Of a stretch of 64,000 nucleotides of DNA, positions 58,096-64,000 are shown piece after piece. Source of the DNA: Siphonodentalium dalli (lineage: Eukaryota > Mollusca > Scaphopoda > Gadilida > Siphonodentaliidae). The first letter of the stretch is position 1. Each line of letters opens with the position of its first letter. Under the pieces are notes generated by a model. It was not told the DNA's origin. It saw nothing but the letters and a program-made list of their open reading frames with translations, and did no database searches. The position numbers were made by a program, and so were the translations under genes. The stretch lies in assembly GCA_032622095.1 (NCBI GenBank), contig CP136064.1, positions 274,931,614 through 274,995,613 on the forward strand, given 5' to 3'.

Positions 58096-60720
58096 CTACG
58101 ATACGGAATATATGTCCCTGGATTCCGTTCTCGATGAGCCAGTTTGACGCTGACAACGAAAATTCTCCATCACTAGTTTGTAAATTCTCTTTTGTAGTAA
58201 AAATGAACCACCAACAAACATTCCTTGCGAGCTGTTTGTTATGGCATAGAGATAGCGCAGCGCCTCACTGTCAGTGAAAGCGGCAAGAAATCCAAATACC
58301 CAAGTAAGTCCCATAACTGATGCTACTCTCACGTATGCGAGCAGTCTGGCCTTGTTCCGTTTTCTATCAAGAGTGGCAGCTGTTTGGTGAGTTTGTTGTT
58401 CAATGGCCACAATAATCCAAACGAAGCAGGTGACATCATAGAGCAAGAGTAACAGGACCGGGAGGCCAAACGTATTGACGGTCGCCATGGGAACGGATAT
58501 CCAACATAACCCTCCATCTCCGTATCCAACATAGAAACCATCCGGGCGAAACGTGTCGACCATAACGCAACTTACGATAATAAGCGTTGGTAAACTGAAT
58601 GCAGTCACTAAATAACGCACAAATGTTTTGGATGGGTTTCCCGACGGCTTACTGTTTACGAATGTTCTTTTGAAGTCAAAGGAGATAACGGCAACCCAAG
58701 AGAAAGAGGCCAACAAACACCAATGAAGAACAACGGCTATAACATAACACATCTCCCTGTGGCGAGTAGTTGTGAGAAAGAGGAGAATTTGAGCGAACAT
58801 CAAGCAAGATGAAAATGCAACGAGACACTTGCCGGGAAGATTCATCAGAGCTTTACACGAGAGGTATACAACTATTGTGATCAACAACGATAATATAGAG
58901 AAGCCGAGAAGAACATTCGAGATGACGGCCCTCACTGACTGTGTAAGAGTACGAATGTCGCCCCAAGTGCTCACGGTTCGATCCCCAGTTAGGTTTGATG
59001 TACATATATACAGAATATCGCCACTCACAGCGAAAACAGATCCAGATAAGTCCAGTGCTGTACCATTCAGAATGACCGTTGTATTGTTATTCACACCGAT
59101 ATCCCCCTTTAATGTAACCATGTCACACCCCAGATCCACAGGATAATGCAAACATACTAACGTTAGTGTTTTGCAGGGGACGTCGTCGGTGGAGAATAAA
59201 ACTTCTTCGAATGGGATGTGATCGAGCGAAGCGAAAATAGAACCGTCAAGATATAGATACATGCTCTGATTTTGTTGAACGAACTCCGCGTCGCATAGTA
59301 GAGTTTTCTCCCCTGATGCGCACTGAAGTGGTCTCTCGTCAGTGTTGCTAAGAACAACTGTAAGGTCGCCAGGTATGACGTCACCTGGAAATCTGTTCGT
59401 CAACAGATTCCTCACTTGATACAGGTTCTCTGACGTGAGTGTAACCTTCATAACTTTGGATTCTGGTAAGTAAGTGAATGGGTATGCGGACGATTTGTTG
59501 ATGGCTAAGGTGTACGTATCGTTGTCACACATGCTATATCCGAAATCTGGGAACATCAGAAGTGGTTTGAATGATTCGACTTTTACATCATTATTAGTGG
59601 TCTTCGTGGCTACAGTTCTATTCATGCTGTAGTTGATGAAACGAACTGCACCCCATTCTCGATTTCCACAGTTTACGCGTTCGTAATAATCCATCCTAGA
59701 ACGGTTGGTTTCTCCGTTCCTTGAACCAGAAAGTCTATCGAGTTTATCAAACTGATTGTTGATATATGCGAGAAAATGTCCGACTCGCCAATCTTTTGTA
59801 TAACTTTCCAGTAACTCTTCGATTGAACTAGTCATGACATACTTAATGTAGTATTGGTCATTTGGGATTGCATAAATTTGTCCTGTCTTATTTTTTAACC
59901 CAACGTTATCACACTGATTTCCAAGCGAATATGAACAATGTATATCCACACACTCTTTCGTGCCGGCGCCTTGAAACATTATCTGATTGTTTAAGCAGGT
60001 CTGGTCCACTTCGTTCTCCTCGTTGAAGTTCGAAACATCGGACATTTGGAAGTTGAATAGGATATCGATACCTGGTAGCGGAGCCTTGGTTGGGGGAGGG
60101 CGCCGTGTTGTTGTTGGTGTGGTTGGGTGAGGCCATGTATTATAATGTGTAGTTGTTATTGTTGTTGTTGTTATTGTTGGTTGCCGTCCAATGGTTGTTG
60201 TCTGTGATTTGTCGAAACACTCATAGTTGTCTGTTACGCAGGCGCCACAATACGGATTCTTAATATGTAGAGATTCCATCCATAGCCTAGGAATATTACA
60301 GTACAACTCCAGTGGATGAACGATCATGTAGCATAAAATATCGTTATCGGGGTTCATAATTTCTTGAGACGTGGCTCTGTGGTTGCGACACGGGTAGTTG
60401 TACCTTGATTTCGACTGTGTTATCCTTTCGACATCAGTCATCCCAACGTACGAATGTATGAAGGTGCACAGCTCATATTTTTCCGTTAACGTACTGTTGA
60501 TGACATCGCCTGGGCATGTGACAAACCGATCGAAACCATTGCACATGCCGCAATAAATATTTTTGAATGTTATGTGTGGAATATCCGTTAACGACGCAAG
60601 ATAGTTGAACTGGTCGGACACATCCGACAGTTCGCACAACAGTTTTGACCAGGACATGTAACTGACATCCATTCTCTGATAGCAGTGATCGATCATCCAA
60701 ACGCTTTTCGACCCCCCCAT
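58096..60720 (-). CDS. GPCR, downstream part: cysteine-rich ectodomain, 7TM and tail
   Basis: This frame is open from 60894, but family-like sequence begins just after the C7 run with SKSVWMIDHC. The cytoplasmic tail is short (about 25 residues, Ser/Arg-rich). A conserved Cys in TM3/ECL1 (EMCYV) can pair with the Cys of ECL2 (GGLCWIS), as usual in GPCRs. Confidence 0.88.
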   Translation of the reverse strand: MGGSKSVWMIDHCYQRMDVSYMSWSKLLCELSDVSDQFNYLASLTDIPHITFKNIYCGMCNGFDRFVTCPGDVINSTLTEKYELCTFIHSYVGMTDVERITQSKSRYNYPCRNHRATSQEIMNPDNDILCYMIVHPLELYCNIPRLWMESLHIKNPYCGACVTDNYECFDKSQTTTIGRQPTITTTTITTTHYNTWPHPTTPTTTRRPPPTKAPLPGIDILFNFQMSDVSNFNEENEVDQTCLNNQIMFQGAGTKECVDIHCSYSLGNQCDNVGLKNKTGQIYAIPNDQYYIKYVMTSSIEELLESYTKDWRVGHFLAYINNQFDKLDRLSGSRNGETNRSRMDYYERVNCGNREWGAVRFINYSMNRTVATKTTNNDVKVESFKPLLMFPDFGYSMCDNDTYTLAINKSSAYPFTYLPESKVMKVTLTSENLYQVRNLLTNRFPGDVIPGDLTVVLSNTDERPLQCASGEKTLLCDAEFVQQNQSMYLYLDGSIFASLDHIPFEEVLFSTDDVPCKTLTLVCLHYPVDLGCDMVTLKGDIGVNNNTTVILNGTALDLSGSVFAVSGDILYICTSNLTGDRTVSTWGDIRTLTQSVRAVISNVLLGFSILSLLITIVVYLSCKALMNLPGKCLVAFSSCLMFAQILLFLTTTRHREMCYVIAVVLHWCLLASFSWVAVISFDFKRTFVNSKPSGNPSKTFVRYLVTAFSLPTLIIVSCVMVDTFRPDGFYVGYGDGGLCWISVPMATVNTFGLPVLLLLLYDVTCFVWIIVAIEQQTHQTAATLDRKRNKARLLAYVRVASVMGLTWVFGFLAAFTDSEALRYLYAITNSSQGMFVGGSFLLQKRIYKLVMENFRCQRQTGSSRTESRDIYSVS

Positions 60721-62374
60721 GTGATTTGATCCAGTGTGCAGTGCGATAGTTTTTGAACCACGTTTTATTTTCGAAGTATTTGATTCCATAATTATCACCC
60801 TGGGAGTCATAAAATCCGCGAGTGATGACGTCAGCCGCCTCTCGCCCAGAGGAGATCCCCAAACAAGTAGAAAAATAATCAAGACAACAGTCACCGTGCA
60901 TTAGGCAATCTACGTCACATCCACAAGATGATGATGGGATATAGACTCCACATTTGTTACCTGACTGTTGGCAGGGACCGGAATTATATATGTATAAATG
61001 CGACGTCGGTGGAGGTTCTGGAGTGGTAGTAGGTTCTGGTGGAGTTTCTGGAGTGGTAGTATGTGCTAATGTGGGCTCCCATGTTGTAGTAAAATAAGAT
61101 GGCGACGGATATCCCACCGTTGTATGTGGCGACATGGGTCCCATTGTAGTTTGTCGCTGTGGAGATCCCGTGGTTGTATGTAGCGATGGATATCCCATGG
61201 TAGTTTGTCGCTGTGGAGATACCATTGTAGTTTGTCGCTGTGGATATCCAATTGTAGTTTGTAGCTGTGGTGATCCCATAGTAGTTTGTTGCGATGGATA
61301 TCCAATTGTAGTTTGTAGCTGTGGATGTTCCATTGTAGTTTGTAGCTGTGGAGATCCCGTGGTTGTATGTAGCGATGGATATCCCATGGTAGTTTGTCGC
61401 TGTGGTGATCCCATTGTAGTTTGTCGCTGTGGATATCCCATTGTAGTTTGTCGCTGTGGAGATCCCGTGGTTGTATGTAGCGATGGATATCCCATGGTAG
61501 TTTGTCGCTGTGGAGATACCATTGTAGTTTGTCGCTGTGGAAATCCAATTGTAGTTTGTAGCTGTGGTGATCCCATGGTAGTTTGTCGCGATGGATATCC
61601 AATTGTAGTTTGTAGCTGTGGATGTTCCATTGTAGTTTGTAGCTGTGGAGATCCCGTGGTTGTATGTTGCGATGGATATCCCATGGTAGTTTGTCGCTGT
61701 GGTGATCCCATTGTAGTTTGTCGCTGTGGATATCCCATTGTAGTTTGTCGCTGTGGAGATCCCGTGGTTGTATGTTGCGATGGATATCCCATGGTAGTTT
61801 GTCGCTGTGGTGATCCCATTGTAGTTTGTCGCTGTGGAGATCCCATGGTTGTATGTTGCGATGGATATCCCATGGTAGTTTGTCGCTGTGGTGATCCCAT
61901 TGTAGTTTGTCGCTGTGGATATCCCATTGTAGTTTGTCGCTGTGGAGATCCCGTGGTTGTATGTAGCGATGGATATCCCGTGGTTGTATGTAGCGATGGA
62001 TATACCATTGTAGTTTGTCGCTGTGGATATCCAATTGTAGTTTGTCGCTGTGGAGGTCCCGTGGTTGTGTGTTGCGATGGATATCCCATTGTAGTTTGTC
62101 GCGATGGATATCCCATTGTAGTTTGTCGCTGTGGATATCCCATTTTAGTCTGTCGCTGTGGAGATCCCATTGCAGTTTGTCGATGTGGAGAGCCCATGGT
62201 TGTATGTTGCGATGGATTTCCAATTGTTGTTTGTCGCTGTGGTGGAAATCCCATTGTGGTTTGTGGCGGTGGAGAACCGGAGTTGTTTATTGGAAACACC
62301 AGTATTGAGAGCGCCACAACAATGCCTGTAAATGAAGAATGGATGGAATCAAGGCATTCGTTCAAGGCAAACAA
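58096..62374 (-). CDS. Adhesion-type GPCR with mucin-like stalk and somatomedin-B domain, frame broken once
   Basis: It reads from ATG at 62374 to TAG at 58096 without introns, in two overlapping frames (62374 to about 60712, then about 60712 to 58096) that together would give about 1,420 residues. Residues 17-27 form the hydrophobic core of a signal sequence. Residues 33-420 are 43 Thr/Pro/Gln-rich nonapeptides, followed by a Thr/Pro tail. Residues 468-504 are a somatomedin-B domain (CGCDVDC ... GDCCLDYFSTC). A cysteine-rich ectodomain follows (IYCGMCNG, NPYCGACVTDNYEC), then a Thr-rich linker. Seven membrane segments lie at about 58935-58170, with LPGK after TM1, HWCLLASFSWV in TM3, GLTWVFGFLA in TM6 and NSSQGMFVG in TM7, all typical of family B2. 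No GPS cleavage motif (paired Cys/Trp then HLT) was seen. It is probably a surface receptor whose ligand is unknown. The frame break is most simply one base in the C7 run at 60712-60718. Confidence 0.9.
60712..60718 (-). other. Homopolymer at the GPCR frame break (C7)
   Basis: Upstream (62374-60718) the somatomedin-B frame is used. Downstream of this run the receptor frame is displaced by one base. Six instead of seven C would join the two frames at the Gly-Gly codons. Confidence 0.7.
60863..60973 (-). other. Somatomedin-B domain of the GPCR
   Basis: Residues 468-504 contain eight cysteines spaced C-x6-C-x8-C-x-C-x3-C-x5-CC-x6-C with GDCCLDYFSTC at the end, the signature of the disulphide-knotted SMB fold. 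In other proteins it serves protein-protein binding. Confidence 0.88.
61115..62278 (-). repeat. 27-bp coding minisatellite (43 nonapeptides) of the GPCR stalk
   Basis: Units such as GSPQRQTTM, GYPSQHTTT and GSPQLQTTM make a Thr-rich, probably O-glycosylated stalk. Units 24-34 and 35-42 are near-identical in order, showing an 11-unit (297-bp) higher-order repeat. Because the unit is 27 bp, all frames stay open over long distances on both strands. Confidence 0.93.
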
Positions 62375-62820
62375 TCTTCAGTTGCGTTTATAGGAATCCG
62401 TTGCTCCCTTGTGTTGCGTTAGTATTGTACTACAACGCAGAGCACCCGATTGTGTAAGTTCGGAATTGGAATAAGTCAATATTGCAAAATATTATATATG
62501 TTATAGACGAAATCTACGATGTCACAACACATATGTTTTTATTCCCATCTATATAATTGATTTCCCTCCGCTTGTCAGACTAAAGCACGAGCTTGCGATT
62601 TTTTATGGCCGTTTTCTCTCAGTGGACGTCGGTGGGAAGACATCGCCGCGTGGTATTGGATTATCCAATCAATGTGATTACATGTAGATTGACCACCGGT
62701 TACGTACATAAAACATGCTGCGCATAGTAGACCAGAAGTACAGGTTTGGATTATTTCAATCATGAGTAACCGAGGGAAATGAATGGGTATGAAGTAAATA
62801 ACGAAACACTGTTTGAGCAT
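62375..62820 (-). promoter_or_regulatory. Presumed GPCR 5' flank / promoter region
   Basis: It lies directly upstream of the start codon and carries no repeat element. A TATATAATATT stretch (minus strand) lies about 120 bp before the ATG. No other element can be assigned. Confidence 0.3.
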
Positions 62821-63264
62821 ATGTGACCCGCCATATCAAATCCAGTCGTAAGTCGGGATTTTTTTTACCCTGTGCCAATGCATTCTCTTATATATGCGAG
62901 TCGACCATAGGTCGCCTCGCATATATAAGATAATGCATTGGCCTAACAATTTTTTATCATTTGTTTTAAATAAATGTTTCTTACAATTTTTAGGACATAA
63001 AATAAAAAACATCCATTACCCTGCAAGGCCCCACACATATATATAAGCATATAGAAGAGTATCGTCTGCTCATGTTTGTCTGGGGCTCTGTCCGGGTGAA
63101 ATTATAAAATTGTTAAAGAATACAAGAACAAATTATTAAAATTGTAAAAAATTGTTAGGCCAATGCATTCTCTTATATATGCGAGGCGCATATATAAGAG
63201 AATGCATTGGCACAGGGTAAAAAAAATCCCGACTTACGACTGGATTTGATATGGCGGGTCACAT
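62821..63264. mobile_element. TA-flanked element carrying the family A hairpin module
   Basis: TA lies on both sides, with long terminal inverted repeats starting TGTGACCCGCCATATCAAAT and continuing to GTCGGGATTTTTTTTACCC. Inside are the same CCCTGTGCCAATGCATTCTC hairpins as in the TTAA elements. The spacer includes about 100 bp not shared with them. Confidence 0.82.
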
Positions 63265-63493
63265 ATAGTGCATTCAAACATCAAAATCCTTGAAAATAAA
63301 GAGACCTTAACCACCGGGGGAACTGATCCTAGAGAATAGGTCCACTTATGATTTTCCGTACTTAATTGAGGTAAGTAAACACACCTCCGTTCGTAAATTG
63401 ATTGACATTCCCATAAAGCTGATGTTGTTATTTATTTGTAAATGAATGACTGAACTTTGAAAATCATAAAAATACACTGGTATATAGAGAATA
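63265..63493. other. No gene seen
   Basis: AT-rich intergenic sequence without recognised features. Confidence 0.4.
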
Positions 63494-63646
63494 CCTACGG
63501 GTTTTGGTTGAATACCCGAATTATCTCATGAGTGGGTGCAAGGAAGTACAGAATTTCCACGAGCGGCTGCAAGCCGCGAGTGGAAATTCTGTACTTCCTT
63601 GCACCCACGAATGAGATAATTCGGGTATTCAACCAAAACCCGTAGG
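63494..63646. repeat. Near-perfect hairpin of 153 bp
   Basis: CCTACGGGTTTTGGTTGAAT runs to GAAATTCTGTACTTCC-type arms of about 70 bp, with a small centre CTGCAAGCCGCGAG. By eye only two or three mismatches are present. Confidence 0.88.
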
Positions 63647-63649
63647 TTT

Positions 63650-64000
63650 TCTTTTTATTATATGCGCTACGTTATAAACGGCCCCAAAACTGCTAGTTTG
63701 TCCGACAGTTCACTACAAACTGTTACAAAGCTTCGACATTTGCATTTTGTTTACATTCCATCAATTGATTTGTTCACCACTGAATGACAAATATCGAGCA
63801 TATCCGCCATAAAAAATAGTCCCCATTGTTTTATTCTGAAATAATGTGAGAAAATTAATGTATACATAATTTAATGATAAGAAAATATAATAAAACAAGT
63901 TAAGTTAACATTATAACAATTAAATAACAGTTTATGAACATTTTAAGTCTTTATTTAGCGAGAAAGCACATGGCTCACAAGCTTGAAGCTATCGATCGGC
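63650..64000. other. No gene seen
   Basis: AT-rich sequence to the window edge. No feature was recognised. Confidence 0.4.

Noticed and set aside
61066-62393. Alternative frames over the stalk repeats, including a 419-residue cysteine-rich frame on the + strand
   Set aside because: The 27-bp period keeps all frames open. Only the minus frame with signal peptide and somatomedin-B domain has recognisable protein features.

Overview
The window is animal nuclear DNA. It is AT-rich and intron-rich, dense in small non-autonomous mobile elements, minisatellites and foldback repeats, with only three protein genes recognisable. The repeat vocabulary (the 'agctcacctgagacgaagtctc' type motif with runs of CGTCC, and the 'gagttatggcccttaatt' and 'gccatcttggattttactc' families) together with a somatomedin-B adhesion-type GPCR suggests a lophotrochozoan, most likely a bivalve mollusc. 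That assignment is inference. No bacterial, viral, rRNA or true tRNA gene was seen, and no transposase or reverse transcriptase reading frame was found, so every mobile element here is a non-autonomous or decayed copy.

Gene 1 (+ strand, 2815-17965) is a complete death-associated protein 1 (DAP1) gene. Its four coding exons (2815-2860, 7444-7537, 12301-12358, 17849-17965) join in consistent phases to give 104 residues, close to the 102 of human DAP1. Its introns are almost entirely repeats. The most unusual is intron 2, which ends in about 20 tandem copies of a 57-bp unit. Each copy repeats the branch-site-like, polypyrimidine and TTTTCAG|TC sequence of the genuine exon 3 acceptor and also carries a GTAATT donor. 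The array thus forms a ladder of decoy 17-nt microexons directly in front of exon 3. An 8-bp-TSD hAT-like element, itself carrying a TTAA-flanked MITE, has split this array.

Region 17966-39535 is intergenic: nested palindromic MITEs, a 577-bp TTAA element, degenerate 'gcttaagc' arrays, a CpG-rich 122-bp array and an exact-looking 1,093-bp tandem duplication.

Gene 2 (+ strand, 39536-43076) has a signal-peptide exon and one large exon. It encodes a secreted cysteine-rich protein of 446 residues with three repeats of a GLLCYxxCKSGY...GPVCW...YGRGxGK module and a glycine/valine-rich C-terminal domain I cannot name. Its intron holds a 464-bp GC-rich palindrome and 164-bp tandem repeats.

Region 43077-58095 is intergenic: a 37-bp satellite, a 98-bp satellite carrying a 1.5-kb inverted repeat with ~710-bp arms, hairpins and degenerate repeats.

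Gene 3 (- strand, 62374-58096) is an apparently intronless adhesion-type (family B2) GPCR: signal sequence, 43 nine-residue Thr/Pro/Gln repeats (27-bp minisatellite), somatomedin-B domain, a cysteine-rich ectodomain without a recognisable GPS, and seven membrane segments. Its reading frame is broken once, most simply by one extra base in a run of seven C at 60712-60718.

The three genes show no shared pathway. DAP1 is cytosolic and linked to autophagy control, while the other two are secreted or surface proteins. The most striking non-genic themes are the splice-site minisatellite, several sequence-unrelated MITE families that all sit in TTAA, and a hairpin module found both in TTAA-flanked and in TA-flanked elements.
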